A stretch of 64,000 bases of DNA from Actinomadura sp. K4S16 (GCF_008327685.1 NZ_BDDE01000020.1:1-64000); one strand, 5' to 3'; shown: positions 6,522 to 16,315, counted from the stretch's first letter. The notes: generated by a model from the sequence alone, not told the origin. Numbers and translations: made by a program.

Positions 6522-8692
6522 CAGGCTCCTCCCAGGTCGGCGGCGGGCAGCGACTCTATCCCGGCGTCCCGCTTCTCGTGGTCGTGCCGCCGCGCCGAGG
6601 CGCGGTACGGGATGACGGCGTGCACCCGTGTCCCGCCGCACGGCAGAGAGGTCACCGTGCACTGCCCGCCGAGTTCCTCGGCCCGCTCGCGCATCCCGAG
6701 CAGTCCGACGCCGACGACGGCGTCCGGCGCCATCCCGCGGCCGTTGTCGGTGATCTCAATCTCCAGGGCGTCCGCGGGCGCGGCCAGGCGCACGGTGCAG
6801 CGGCTCGCGGCGGCGTGCCGGGTGACGTTGGCCAGCGCCTCGCAGACGATGCGGTAGCCGGCGACCTCGACCGCGGCCGGCAGGTCCGCCAGCGCCTCGC
6901 CGGAGCCGGCGGCGGCGCCCGGTGCGCCGAGGTCGAGGGTGATGGCCAGGCCGGCGCCGTCGAACCGGCTGATCTGCCGCTGGACGGCGCCGACCAGCCC
7001 GAACTGGTCGAGGGCGGGCGGGCGCAGGTCGTGCACCAGGCGGCGCACGTCGGCGAGCACGGCCGACAGGTCGCGGCGCACGTCGGCCAGGGTCCGGTCG
7101 GCGGCGGCGGGGTCGCGGGCCGCCAGGTTGCGGGCGGCCTCGATCTTCAGGGCGGCGGCGGCCAGGGCGGGGCCGAGCCCGTCGTGCATGTCGCGGCGCA
7201 GCCGCCGGCGTTCCTCGGCCACGCTGGTGACCAGGTGTTCCCGGCTGCGCTGCAGTTCCTCGGTCAGCGCGGTGGCGCGGACGGCGGCGGCGGCCTGCCG
7301 GACCACGTCGGCCAGCAGCCGCTGGTCGGCGTCCGACAGGCGCGTCCCGGTCTGCGGCACGAGGGTGAGCCGGCCGATCGGCACGCCCCGGTAGGCCACC
7401 GGCAGGACCACCGCGCCGGCGCTCGCGGTGCCGTGCTCGGCGACGACGGTGTGCCCGTCGGTGCGGTTCATCTCCACCCGCACGTAGGGCGACCGGAACG
7501 CGGCGCCCACCGCCTGCGCGACCTCCACCAGCAGCTCGCCCGAGCCGCTGGAGTCCTCCAGGCGGCGCGCCAGCGCCGACACCACGTCGTACGGGTCGCC
7601 GCGGCCGGTCACCAGCCGGGCCACGGAGCGCTGCAGCCGGGCCCGCAGCGGCGCGTACAGCACGGCCACGACGCCGGCGCCGGTGATCGCGGCCAGCGGC
7701 TCGTCGAGCAGCGTGCCCACGCTCAGGAACACGGCCATGTCGATGGCGACCACCGCGGCCGCCAGCCCCCCGTACAGCAGGGTGCGGCCGAGCAGCAGGT
7801 CCACCTCGTACAGCCGGTACCGGGACACCGCGATCAGCACGGCGGCGGCCAGCGCCACCAACCCGGCGGCGAACGCGGCGTCGTTCACCCAGTTCCCCGG
7901 CGCGAGCAGCGGGACGGCCATCAGGGCGAGGTTCAGCAGCGCGGCCAGCAGCATCCACCGCAGCTGCGCCCGCCGTTCGGGGTCGGCGCCGAAGAACCGG
8001 CGGACGAACGCCGCGACCGGCACGAACAGGCTGACGGCGATGAGCGGCAGGATGAGGCCGAGCAGCGTGCGCCATGCGGCGTCGGGCAGCGGCGGCGTGG
8101 TCGGGTCCAGCGCCAGGCCGGCCATGCTCGGGGCGTCCGGGCTCTCGCCTTCGGCGGAGACGAAGACTCGCCACGGGGCGGTCAGGCCGAACAGCAGCGC
8201 CAGCCCGGTGCAGGCCAGCGAGATGCCCACCGGCCACCGCCAGCGCGGCGAGGGCAGCCGCCCGTCGGGGAAGAACAGCAGGAACAGCGGCGGGATGAGG
8301 TTGAGCGAGGGGCCGGTGCGGCCGCCGACGTAGGCGGCGAGCGAGGTCAGCGGCAGGGCGCCGCGATGTTCCAGCAGCGAGAACGACGCGTACGCGGCGG
8401 CCACGCCGTTGCCGCACGCCAGCACGCCGCCGCCGACCAGCAGCCAGGTCATCACGTGCCGGGGCAGGCGGGTGGCCAGGATCGCGCCGGCCAGCGCCAG
8501 CGCCAGCCCCGGCACCGTGGAGCCCCAGGCCGACCAGGCCAGGGGCTCGGGACGGCGGCCGTCGCCGTTCAGCGCGTCGAGCCAGAACCCGGCGGCGGTA
8601 CCCGCGGCGACGGCGACGGCCGCGGCCACCGCCGCGGTCGTGAGCCACCGCCCGGACCACCGGAAACGGGAGGCAGGGAGCGGTTTTCTCAC
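6521..8692 (-). CDS. NarL-family sensor histidine kinase
   Basis: The 723-residue membrane protein has up to nine N-terminal hydrophobic segments (residues ~15-300), a GAF-like region (~355-480) and a HisKA_3 plus HATPase_c module. The dimerisation helix contains EERRRLRRDMHDGLGPALAA with the phosphoacceptor histidine in DMHDGLGP. The ATPase N-box includes EALANVTRHAAASRCTVRLA and the G-box reads ITDNGRGMAPDAVVGVGLLG. It should autophosphorylate and pass phosphate to the response regulator encoded just downstream with a four-base overlap. The many membrane segments with no extracellular domain suggest a membrane or lipophilic signal, but the ligand cannot be inferred. Start ATG at 8692. Confidence 0.93.
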   Translation of the reverse strand: MRKPLPASRFRWSGRWLTTAAVAAAVAVAAGTAAGFWLDALNGDGRRPEPLAWSAWGSTVPGLALALAGAILATRLPRHVMTWLLVGGGVLACGNGVAAAYASFSLLEHRGALPLTSLAAYVGGRTGPSLNLIPPLFLLFFPDGRLPSPRWRWPVGISLACTGLALLFGLTAPWRVFVSAEGESPDAPSMAGLALDPTTPPLPDAAWRTLLGLILPLIAVSLFVPVAAFVRRFFGADPERRAQLRWMLLAALLNLALMAVPLLAPGNWVNDAAFAAGLVALAAAVLIAVSRYRLYEVDLLLGRTLLYGGLAAAVVAIDMAVFLSVGTLLDEPLAAITGAGVVAVLYAPLRARLQRSVARLVTGRGDPYDVVSALARRLEDSSGSGELLVEVAQAVGAAFRSPYVRVEMNRTDGHTVVAEHGTASAGAVVLPVAYRGVPIGRLTLVPQTGTRLSDADQRLLADVVRQAAAAVRATALTEELQRSREHLVTSVAEERRRLRRDMHDGLGPALAAAALKIEAARNLAARDPAAADRTLADVRRDLSAVLADVRRLVHDLRPPALDQFGLVGAVQRQISRFDGAGLAITLDLGAPGAAAGSGEALADLPAAVEVAGYRIVCEALANVTRHAAASRCTVRLAAPADALEIEITDNGRGMAPDAVVGVGLLGMRERAEELGGQCTVTSLPCGGTRVHAVIPYRASARRHDHEKRDAGIESLPAADLGGA

Positions 8693-8886
8693 GCACCGAG
8701 GATCCCATGCCCGCCGTCCCGCGGGCCGGGACGGGCGCCCCTGACCAGCGGGGACGTTATCCCGGTCCGGCCGGGCAGATCCGGGACGGCGGAGTGCGCG
8801 CCGCCCCTGCCCGCCCGGGACGTCCCCCGCCGATGGTGGACGTACCGCGGCGCAGGGGGCGCCGCACGGAAGATCGTGGAGTGAGC

Positions 8887-9603
8887 ATGTCGATACGGCC
8901 GATGGGACAGGACCCCACGGAACACCCGCACCCGCCGGAGCCGCCGGTCCGCGTGGAACGCAGCAGGCTCGTCAACATGGGCCAGGCCGGCGCGCCCGCG
9001 GCCTCCGGGGGGTCGGGGCTGCCCGCGCCGCGGACGGCGGCCGCGGTGCGCCTGGCGGGGGTGATGCTGGCCGCCGGCGCGGCGGTGTGGGCGGTGGGGC
9101 TCGTCGTCGTCGGGGAGGAGGTCAAGAAGGGGATCACGCTGGTGGACTGCGTGACCGGGCTCGGCTATGTGGCCGGGCTGTTCTGCCTGGCGCTGGTCGT
9201 GCTGCGCACCGGGGGGACGGGCGCGCGGAAGGGGCGGGCGTTCCCGATCGCGGTGCTGGCGCTGACGCCCGGCGCGTTCCTGTTCAACCTGCTCTCGATG
9301 TCGTATGTGGGCCACACGTACGAGGACCTGCCGCCCTGGCTGGCGATCATCGACGCGTGCTGGCCGCTGTCCAACCTGGGGATGCTGGTCCTCGGCATCG
9401 CGGTGCTGAAGGTCGGCCGCTACCGCGGCCCGCTGCGCTGGTACCTCCCGCTGTGCGGGCTGTGGCTGCCGGTGTCGATGGCGGGGCAGGCCGCCGGCGG
9501 GAGCGCGGCCACCCTGGTCAGCGCGGCATGGCTGCTGGGCACCTACACGGTGGTGGGGGTGTGGCTGGCGCTGCGCCCGGCGGACGTCCTGGCACCCCGC
9601 TGA
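8887..9603 (+). CDS. Multi-pass membrane protein of unknown function
   Basis: The 238-residue protein has a ~50-residue hydrophilic, Pro-rich N-terminus and then about six hydrophobic segments (for example AVRLAGVMLAAGAAVWAVGL, VAGLFCLALVVL, NLLSMSYVGH, LGMLVLGIAVL and a final LLGTYTVVGVWLAL). The ATG at 8887 has GGAG five bases upstream. It is divergent from the sensor kinase gene, so it may be a target or accessory of that two-component system. I do not recognise a named family, and no enzyme motif is visible. Confidence 0.75.
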   Translation: MSIRPMGQDPTEHPHPPEPPVRVERSRLVNMGQAGAPAASGGSGLPAPRTAAAVRLAGVMLAAGAAVWAVGLVVVGEEVKKGITLVDCVTGLGYVAGLFCLALVVLRTGGTGARKGRAFPIAVLALTPGAFLFNLLSMSYVGHTYEDLPPWLAIIDACWPLSNLGMLVLGIAVLKVGRYRGPLRWYLPLCGLWLPVSMAGQAAGGSAATLVSAAWLLGTYTVVGVWLALRPADVLAPR

Positions 9604-9662
9604 TCGGCGCCCCGTCCGCCCGGGGCGGAGTGGTTCACGGGGGGGTGTCCCTATGGGATTCG

Positions 9663-10050
9663 TCAAGCTGCTCGTGCAGCGGGTTTGCGTGTCGGCTGGT
9701 AGGGCTGTTTGTCGTCAAGCATGGCGTAGATGGCGTCGCTGCGGCGGCGGGCCGGGCAGATGCGTGCGCGGGTCCTGATCCCGATGCCGGGCATCGGGAT
9801 CAGGACCTTGGCGAGAGGGTGGGCATCAAGGATCTCCTCCACCTGGGCCGCGACCTGTTCGCACTGGTCGTGGACAGATCGCAGGGACCGGGCCAGGTGG
9901 GGCCGGACGGCCGCGGCCGCGGCGGTGCCGGGAACCACGACGCTCTGGGCGTCCAGGGCGGTCTTGACCGCATCGACCAAGCGCCCGGCCATGCGCGGCG
10001 CCAGCGGCCGGCACACCACCACAAACCGGACCCAAGGGCCGAGGCGTCCT
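9663..10050 (-). pseudogene. Degenerate IS110-family transposase remnant
   Basis: The minus strand encodes APRMAGRLVDAVKTALDAQS, VHDQCEQVAAQVEEILDAHP and VLIPMPGIGIRTRARI, the segment before and at the start of the IS110 transposase C-terminal domain (the usual form is a MPGIG-x-RT block). It ends with a sequence like that family's tail (SDAIYAMLDDKQPYQPTRKP). The N-terminal RuvC-like DEDD catalytic part is missing, and a large internal piece after the MPGIG block is deleted, so the element is dead. The left boundary is the stop codon; the right boundary is approximate. No terminal repeats can be recognised. Confidence 0.75.
9771..9807. repeat. Perfect 37-bp palindrome inside the IS110 remnant
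   Basis: The arms GGTCCTGATCCCGATGCC (9771-9788) and GGCATCGGGATCAGGACC (9790-9807) are exact reverse complements around one G. It falls exactly where the transposase remnant is internally deleted, so it may mark a fold-back deletion junction rather than a functional site. Confidence 0.85.
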
Positions 10051-10109
10051 CCTGCGCGCGTGCCGTTTCGGTCGCTGCGGTCACAGAAGACTGGCCTCCG
10101 TAACGACGA

Positions 10110-10138
10110 AGACCCCGGAGCTTGCTGCTCCGGGGTCT
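10110..10138 (-). terminator. Hairpin downstream of tRNA-Leu
   Basis: AGACCCCGGAGC - TTGCT - GCTCCGGGGTCT forms a perfect 12-bp stem with a five-base loop. It lies ~45 bases beyond the 3' end of the minus-strand tRNA-Leu gene and follows the usual actinomycete pattern of a strong stem with little T-tail. It should end the tRNA transcript. Confidence 0.75.
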
Positions 10139-10181
10139 GTTCCGTCACTGTGGGGCTACGACTTTCGTCTGTACCCCTGTG

Positions 10182-10264
10182 TGGGCGAGGAGGGATTTGA
10201 ACCCTCACATCCTTTCGGACACACGGACCTGAACCGTGCGCGTCTGCCGTTCCGCCACCCGCCC
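10182..10264 (-). tRNA. tRNA-Leu (anticodon CAG)
   Basis: Read on the minus strand, the sequence begins GGGCGGGTGGCGGAACGGCA and ends with CTCGCCC plus discriminator A. The acceptor stem pairs with one G-U. The anticodon arm is CACGG-TTCAGGT-CCGTG, giving anticodon CAG. A long variable arm (TGTCCGAAAGGATG region) is typical of class II leucine tRNAs, and the T-arm GAGGG-TTCAAAT-CCCTC is intact. The length is 83 nt without CCA. Confidence 0.95.
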
Positions 10265-10392
10265 GTGGGCGCCGTCCCGTTTCCGGGTGCCTGAAAAGGC
10301 TAGCACGGGGTCGGGAGTGGTTAGGTATCCAGATACGCCGAGCGAACCTTCGCACCGATACGATCGTCTACCAGTGGGGAAGGGAGGTGCCC

Positions 10393-11148
10393 GTGGGCGT
10401 CATTCAGCGCTTCGAGCGACGGCTCGAGGGCATGGTCGAAGGGGCCTTCGCCCGTGCCTTCAAGTCTGAGCTGCAGCCGGTCGAAGTGGCCAGTGCTGTG
10501 CAGCGCGAGATGGACGATCGGGCGGCGATCGTGGCACAGGGCCGCACGCTCGTTCCGAACGACTTCGTCGTCGAGATCTCTCAGCAGGACGGGCAGCGGC
10601 TCCAGGTGTACGCCGACAGCCTGAGCCAGGAGCTGGCGAATCTGGCGCGCGAGTACGCGAAGGAGCAGGGGTACTCCTTCGTCGGTCCGGTGCGCGTGCG
10701 GTTCGAGAACGCGGGCGATCTCGCCACGGGCATGTTCCGCATCAGGTCGGGGGTGATCCGGGGCTCGACGGTCGAGGGCGGGGAGATCCGCCGGCCGGTG
10801 AGCGACGTGCCGCAGGGCGGCCGGGGCGGGGTGTTCGGGGGGCATCCGCGCCTGCTGGTGACCACGGCGGTGGAGGGATCGGACACGACTCAGCGCACCT
10901 ATGAGATCAACACCCCAGTGACCCTGCTGGGTCGCGGCACCGACTGCGACCTGCGCCTCGTCGACCCTGGCGTGTCCCGGCACCATGCCGAGATCCGCGT
11001 AGAAGGTCCCGAAATCGCTCTCGTGGATCTAGGGTCGACCAACGGCTCGTTCGTGAACGGGCAGCCGATCCGGCGGGTCACGCTGGTCGACGGCTCCCGG
11101 GTCACGATGGGCCGCACGACCCTTGTGTTCCGCCGCGATAGGGAGTAA
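10393..11148 (+). CDS. fhaA: FhaA: DUF3662 and FHA domain protein
   Basis: The 251-residue protein starts MGVIQRFERRLEGMVEGAFA, the diagnostic N-terminus of the DUF3662 domain (to about residue 125), and ends with an FHA phosphothreonine-binding domain (about 170-250: LLGRGTDCDLRLVDPGVSRH, then LVDLGSTNGSFVNG). In mycobacteria FhaA is a PknB substrate and binds phosphorylated partners such as the MviN pseudokinase domain to control peptidoglycan precursor export. Here it heads fhaA-fhaB-pstP-rodA-pbpA-pknA-pknB. The GTG at 10393 is preferred over the one at 10387 because GGGAGG lies five bases ahead. The product acts at the inner face of the membrane. Confidence 0.95.
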   Translation: MGVIQRFERRLEGMVEGAFARAFKSELQPVEVASAVQREMDDRAAIVAQGRTLVPNDFVVEISQQDGQRLQVYADSLSQELANLAREYAKEQGYSFVGPVRVRFENAGDLATGMFRIRSGVIRGSTVEGGEIRRPVSDVPQGGRGGVFGGHPRLLVTTAVEGSDTTQRTYEINTPVTLLGRGTDCDLRLVDPGVSRHHAEIRVEGPEIALVDLGSTNGSFVNGQPIRRVTLVDGSRVTMGRTTLVFRRDRE

Positions 11149-11159
11149 CCCCGACTCCG

Positions 11160-11657
11160 ATGTCCCCATTCACCCTCACGCTGATCAAGCTGGCGTTCCT
11201 GGCGGTGCTGTGGCTGTTCGTCATCGCGGCCGTCGGCGTGATCAGGGCCGACCTGTTCGGCTCCAAGGCCGCGACCAAGGCGGCCACACGCGCGTCCCAG
11301 CCCCGTCCCCCCAAGGCGGCGAGGCAGCCGAAGCCGCCGCGCCCGCAGCGCAGCGCCCAGAACGGCGCCCCGACGAAGCTGGTGGTCGTCCAGGGCGAGC
11401 GGGCCGGCACCGTCATCGACCTCACGGGGGTGCCCATCACCATCGGCCGTGCCAATGACGCCACGCTCGTCGTGACCGACGACTACGCTTCGAGCCGCCA
11501 TGCCCGAATTTTCGCGCAGGACGGTCAGTGGATCGTGGAAGATCTCGGCTCGACCAACGGGACGTATCTCGGACGCACGAAGGTGAGCCGGCCGATGCCG
11601 GTCCCGCCGGGCGTCCCGGTCCGTATCGGCAAGACCGTGATCGAGCTGCGCAAATGA
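11160..11657 (+). CDS. fhaB: FhaB/FipA: membrane-anchored FHA domain protein
   Basis: The 165-residue protein has an N-terminal transmembrane helix (LIKLAFLAVLWLFVIAAVGV), a basic Pro/Ala-rich linker (~40-75) and a C-terminal FHA domain (ITIGRANDATLVVTDDYASS, then RHARIFAQDGQWIVEDLGST and NGTYLGRTKV). The Arg, Ser/His and Asn residues for phosphothreonine recognition are present. The mycobacterial homologue is phosphorylated by the PknA/PknB system and links it to septum formation. It starts 11 bases after fhaA, and its stop overlaps the pstP start (ATGA). Confidence 0.95.
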   Translation: MSPFTLTLIKLAFLAVLWLFVIAAVGVIRADLFGSKAATKAATRASQPRPPKAARQPKPPRPQRSAQNGAPTKLVVVQGERAGTVIDLTGVPITIGRANDATLVVTDDYASSRHARIFAQDGQWIVEDLGSTNGTYLGRTKVSRPMPVPPGVPVRIGKTVIELRK

Positions 11658-13240
11658 CTCTGGGAATCCGCTACGCCGCGCGCTCCGACGTGGGCATGCT
11701 GCGCGAGGGCAACGAGGACTCGGCGTACGCGGGCGCGCACCTGCTCGCGGTGGCCGACGGGATGGGCGGGCACGTCGGCGGCGAGATCGCGAGCGCCGCC
11801 GCGATAGAGGCCCTCCGGGCGCTCGACAAGGACCTCCCCGCCACCGAGCTGCTCGCCGCGCTGGAGCACACGGTCAAGACGGCGAACGACAACCTGCACC
11901 GCATTGTGGAGTCCGACCCGGCCCTGCAGGGCATGGGGACGACGCTGACGGCGATGCTGTGGGCGGGCAACCAGGTCGCGCTGGTGCACATCGGTGACTC
12001 GCGCGCCTACCTGCTGCGCGACGGCAGCCTGTTCCAGATCACGCACGACCACACGCTGGTGCAGTCGCTGGTCGACGAGGGCCGGATCAGCCCGGACGAG
12101 GCGGCCTCGCATCCGCAGCGGTCGCTGCTGCTGCGGGCGCTGGACGGCCGCGGCGAGGTCGACCCCGACCTGTCGCTGCGCGAGGCGAAGGTCGGCGACC
12201 GGTACCTGCTGTGCTCGGACGGCCTGTCGGGCGTCGTCACGGCGGAGACGATCTTCCAGGTGCTCACGGACGTGGACGACCCCGAGCAGGCCGTCCGGCA
12301 GCTGATCGACCTGGCGAACCGGGGCGGCGGCCCCGACAACATCACCTGCGTCGTCGCCGACGTCGTGGACCTGGAGCGCCAGCCCCCGACGGGCGGCCCC
12401 GGCCACGCGGTGGGCGCGGCGGCGAACGCGGCGCCGCCGGAGCCGCCGGGCGGCGGGACGGGCCCTAACACGACCGTCGCCGACACCCCGGCCGGGCGGG
12501 CCGCGCAGCTGCGCGACACCCGGCCGCAGCCGCCGGTGGCGGTCGACGAGATGCCGCCGCCGCAGGCCCCGATGCCGATGGGCGACCCGATGGGCCCCCC
12601 GCCGGCGCCGGGCGCGATGCCGCAGGCGCAGCAGATGCAGGCGAGGCGGAGCGGCACGCGCCGCTGGACGTGGCTGGTCGTGGTCGCGGGCGTGGTCGTC
12701 GTGGGCGTCGTCGCGGGCGGGTTCGTGCTGCTGCAGAACGTCCGGAACGGCTACTACATCGGCGCGAACAAGGCCGGCGAGGTCGTCCTCTACCGCGGGA
12801 CGACGCAGAAGGTGCCGGGCCTCAGCCTGTCCCGCGAGGCGGCCAAGAAGGACCAGCCGAAGCAGCCGATCCTGGTCGCCGACCTCCCGCAGGACCTCCA
12901 GCAGCAGGTCAAGGACACCTACACCGTCGACGGCCCGAACGCGCTGAAGCAGCTGGAGACCGCCGTCTGCAAGTACTCGCTGGTCGAGAAGGACGGCGAG
13001 GTCGTCATGGTGAAGGGCCGGGAGCAGCAGAACTGCCGGCAGACCGACGTCAAGAAGAGCGGCGTCCGGATCGACGAACTCCCCGCCTCGGACGTCTCCG
13101 CGGTCCAGAAGGGCACCCTCGTGTTCATCGGGCAGAAGGCGGCGCAGACCAGGCTCGACCAGCTCGGCGCGCGCCGGGAAGAGTGCAAGAAGCGCAGCCC
13201 GTCCATCAAGGACTGCCCCTCGAGCGGGGGGAGCTCGTAG
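11654..13240 (+). CDS. pstP: PstP: PP2C-type Ser/Thr protein phosphatase
   Basis: The 528-residue protein has a cytoplasmic PPM/PP2C domain (residues 1-240) with the metal-binding motifs REGNEDSAY, ADGMGGHVGGE, IGDSRAYLLR, CSDGLSGVV and GGPDNITCVV. A Pro/Met-rich linker (~250-330), one membrane helix (WTWLVVVAGVVVVGVVAGGF) and a ~175-residue extracellular part follow. It dephosphorylates PknA, PknB and their substrates and is the sole PP2C of the mycobacterial operon. The ATG overlaps the fhaB stop. The extracellular region (from YYIGANKAGEVVLYRGTTQK) matches the mycobacterial architecture. Confidence 0.95.
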   Translation: MTLGIRYAARSDVGMLREGNEDSAYAGAHLLAVADGMGGHVGGEIASAAAIEALRALDKDLPATELLAALEHTVKTANDNLHRIVESDPALQGMGTTLTAMLWAGNQVALVHIGDSRAYLLRDGSLFQITHDHTLVQSLVDEGRISPDEAASHPQRSLLLRALDGRGEVDPDLSLREAKVGDRYLLCSDGLSGVVTAETIFQVLTDVDDPEQAVRQLIDLANRGGGPDNITCVVADVVDLERQPPTGGPGHAVGAAANAAPPEPPGGGTGPNTTVADTPAGRAAQLRDTRPQPPVAVDEMPPPQAPMPMGDPMGPPPAPGAMPQAQQMQARRSGTRRWTWLVVVAGVVVVGVVAGGFVLLQNVRNGYYIGANKAGEVVLYRGTTQKVPGLSLSREAAKKDQPKQPILVADLPQDLQQQVKDTYTVDGPNALKQLETAVCKYSLVEKDGEVVMVKGREQQNCRQTDVKKSGVRIDELPASDVSAVQKGTLVFIGQKAAQTRLDQLGARREECKKRSPSIKDCPSSGGSS

Positions 13241-14827
13241 ATGCAATCGATCGGCGACCAGATCAGGGCCCACCTCCCGTACCAGCGGCGCAACGCGGCG
13301 TCGCTGGCGCTTCTCGTCTTCGCGATGGTCCTGACGCTGTCGGCGTTCGCGGAGGTCGGCCTCGCGCGTGACGGGAACATCCCCGGCGGCCTGTTCATCT
13401 ACGGCGGCGGGCTGGTCGTGCTGGCCCTCGCCGCCTACCTCATCCAGGCCAAGTTCACCCCCTACGCCGACCCGCTGCTGCTGCCGCTCGCCGTGGCGCT
13501 GAACGGCATCGGGCTGGCGATGATCTACCGGCTGGACCTCGACACCAGCCATGACCGCAAGGTCGCGGCGGCCGCGGGCAAGAAGCTGCTCCCCGACGCC
13601 GCCGACGCGCCCGGCCAGCTGATGTGGACGTTCGTCGGGATCGGCCTGTTCGTCGCCGCCGTGCTGATCATGCGCGACACCGACAAGCCGGACGCGCCCC
13701 TGTCGTTCACGCCGAAGACCGCCCAGCGCTACACGTACCTGATCGGGCTCAGCGCGGTCGTTCTGCTGCTGCTGCCGATCGTCCCCGGCATCGGCGCGGA
13801 GATCAACGGCGCCCGGGTGTGGATCCATCTGGGTCCGTTCTCGGTGCAGCCGGGCGAGTTCGCGAAGCTGCTGCTGGTCGTGTTCTTCGCCGGCTACCTG
13901 GTGAACAAGCGGCAGGCGATGTCGCTGATCGGCAAGAAGTTCGGCCCGATCAGCCTGCCGCGGGCCCGCGACCTCGGCCCGATCATGGTGATCTGGTTCT
14001 TCTGCCTGGGCGTGCTGTTCATGCAGAAGGACCTCGGTACGGCGCTGCTGTTCTTCGGCCTGTTCGTGTCGATGCTGTACATCGCGACCCAGCGGGTGTC
14101 GTGGGTGCTGATCGGCATCGGGCTGCTGTCGGTCGGCGTCTTCATCGCGACGCTGCTGCCGTTCATGGGCCACGTGAACCAGCGCATCGACATCTGGCAG
14201 AACCCGAAGCCCTACTTCGACGGCGGCTGCCTGCTGGAGAGCGGCAGGGTCGTCCCGGTCAACCCCGACACCGAGATCTACAAGAGGTTCAAGGCACAGG
14301 GCGACGGCTCGCCGGGCTTCTCGGCCTGCGCCGAGCTCGGCGGGGAGTACTCCGACAGCGCGCAGCTCATGAAGGGCCTGTTCGCGCTCGGCCAGGGCGG
14401 CGTCCTCGGCACCGGGCTCGGCCAGGGCGAGCCGTGGCGGACGCCCCTGTCGTTCAGCGACTTCATCTTCGACTCGCTGGGCGAGGAGCTCGGGCTCACC
14501 GGTCTGATGGTGCTGCTGCTGATATACGCGTTGATCGTGCAACGCGGGATGAAGACGGCCGTGGCGGCGCGGGACCCGTTCCTGAAGCTGTTCGCGGGCG
14601 GCGTGTCGTTCGTGCTGGCCCTGCAGGTCTTCGTGATCGTCGGGGGCGTCACGCGGCTCATCCCGCTCACCGGTCTGACGACGCCCTTCCTGTCCCAGGG
14701 CGGCTCGTCGCTGATGGCCAACTGGATCCTGATCGCGATCCTGGTGCGGATGAGCCACGACGCGCGCAAGCCGGCCCCCCAGGCGATCCAGGACGAGGGC
14801 ATGACCCAGATCGTGAGCACGAGGTGA
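13241..14827 (+). CDS. rodA: RodA/FtsW-family SEDS peptidoglycan glycosyltransferase
   Basis: The 528-residue protein has about ten to twelve membrane segments. SEDS landmarks are INGARVWIHLGPFSVQPGEF (residues ~187-206), where the W and E face the active cavity, LVVFFAGYLVNKR, MQKDLGTALLFFGLFVSMLY, and the C-terminal SFSDFIFDSLGEELGLTGLM with TGLTTPFLSQGGSSLMANW. SEDS proteins polymerise lipid II with a partner class B PBP, here encoded next (pbpA). The ATG directly abuts the pstP stop. The extended N-terminal region (~90 residues with two extra helices) is normal for actinobacterial RodA of this operon. Confidence 0.95.
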   Translation: MQSIGDQIRAHLPYQRRNAASLALLVFAMVLTLSAFAEVGLARDGNIPGGLFIYGGGLVVLALAAYLIQAKFTPYADPLLLPLAVALNGIGLAMIYRLDLDTSHDRKVAAAAGKKLLPDAADAPGQLMWTFVGIGLFVAAVLIMRDTDKPDAPLSFTPKTAQRYTYLIGLSAVVLLLLPIVPGIGAEINGARVWIHLGPFSVQPGEFAKLLLVVFFAGYLVNKRQAMSLIGKKFGPISLPRARDLGPIMVIWFFCLGVLFMQKDLGTALLFFGLFVSMLYIATQRVSWVLIGIGLLSVGVFIATLLPFMGHVNQRIDIWQNPKPYFDGGCLLESGRVVPVNPDTEIYKRFKAQGDGSPGFSACAELGGEYSDSAQLMKGLFALGQGGVLGTGLGQGEPWRTPLSFSDFIFDSLGEELGLTGLMVLLLIYALIVQRGMKTAVAARDPFLKLFAGGVSFVLALQVFVIVGGVTRLIPLTGLTTPFLSQGGSSLMANWILIAILVRMSHDARKPAPQAIQDEGMTQIVSTR

Positions 14828-14837
14828 CTTCCCCCCT

Positions 14838-16315
14838 ATGAACATGGACAAGCCGGTTCGGCGGGTGGCGATCTTCGCATTGCTGCTGTTCTTCGGCCTG
14901 ATGGCCCAGGTCAACTACGTCCAGGGCAGCCAGGCCGAGGACCTGCGCACCGACGCGCGCAACAGCCGCCAGTACGCGGACGTGTTCAACTCGCCGCGCG
15001 GCCAGATCTCGGCGGGCGGCGAGGTGCTGGTGGTCTCGAAGGAGACCGGCAAGGACAACCCGAAGTACGGCCGGACCTACAAGGACGGGCCGATCTTCGC
15101 GCCGATCACCGGCTACTTCAACGGCAACGCCACGCAGGTCGAGCGGGCCTACAACTCGCTGCTCGGCGGCAAGGACAAGCGGATCACGCAGCAGCGCTGG
15201 TTCGACACGTTCATCGGCAAGAAGGCCGAGGGCGCGAACGTCGAGCTGACCATCGACCCGCAGGCGCAGCGCACCGCCTACGAGCAGCTGAAGGCCGGGA
15301 CGTCGAACGGCCGCCGCGGCGGCGCCGTGGTGATCGACGTGAAGACGGGCGCGGTCAAGGTGGCGGCGTCGTGGCCGTCGTTCGACCCGAACGAGGTCGC
15401 GCCGCAGACGGGTGAGAAGGGCGGCAAGCGGCTGGAGCAGCTCGACAAGGGCGAGGGCGTCATCAAGCCCCTGGTCGACAACGCGCTCAGCCAGACGTTC
15501 CCGCCCGGCTCGTCGTTCAAGACGGTGGTGTCGGCGGTCGGGATGCAGAAGCTCGGCCTGAACAGCTCGTCGACGGTGAACACCGGGCAGCTGATCCTGC
15601 CTGAGTCGGGCCGCCCGCTGCCGAACTCGCACGACAGCGGCAGCTGCGCCGGGTCCGCCCCGCTGCGCGGCGCGTTCGCCGAGTCCTGCAACACCTCGTT
15701 CGCGAAGATGGCGCTCGACATGGGCATCCAGGAGCTGCACGACGGCGCCGAGTCCTTCGGGTTCGGCAAGCACGTGCAGCTGGAGCCCGACATGTACGCC
15801 GCGGAGAGCGACATCCCGGTCTCGATCAAGGACGCCAAGGGCAACACGATCCAGACCGGCAAGGACGGCACGGCCCGTTCCGGCATCGGCCAGGAGAACG
15901 TGCGGGCCACCCCGCTGCAGATGGCGATGGTCGCCTGCGCGGTCGCCAACGGCGGCAAGATCATGAACCCGTACGTGGTGCAGCGGGTCCGCGCCAAGGA
16001 CCAGAGCGAGCTCTACAACGCCTCGCCGAAGGAGTTCGGGAAGGCGATGTCCGGCGACCAGGCCGGCCAGCTGGAGGACATGATGCGCGCGGTGGTCTCC
16101 GAGGGCACCGCGAAGAACCTGGCGGGCAAGCGGATCGCCGGCAAGACCGGTACCGCCGAGCAGGGCCCCGGCAACCCGAACGCCAACTGGTTCGTCGGGT
16201 TCAGCCCGACCGAGAACCCGCGCTACGCGTTCGCCGTGATGGTCGAGACCCCGGGCTCGGGCGCCGCCAACGCGGGCCCCGTCGCGGCGGCGATCATGGC
16301 GAAGGTGCTGCAGAA

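Noticed and set aside
9604..9662. Intact terminal inverted repeats of an insertion sequence
   Set aside because: IS110 elements usually lack them, and no matched ends are visible around the remnant.
11525..14914. 1129-codon open frame on the minus strand
   Set aside because: It lies antisense to fhaB, pstP and rodA, which have clear families. Its sequence is Arg/His/Gln-rich low complexity, typical of a shadow frame in high-GC DNA.
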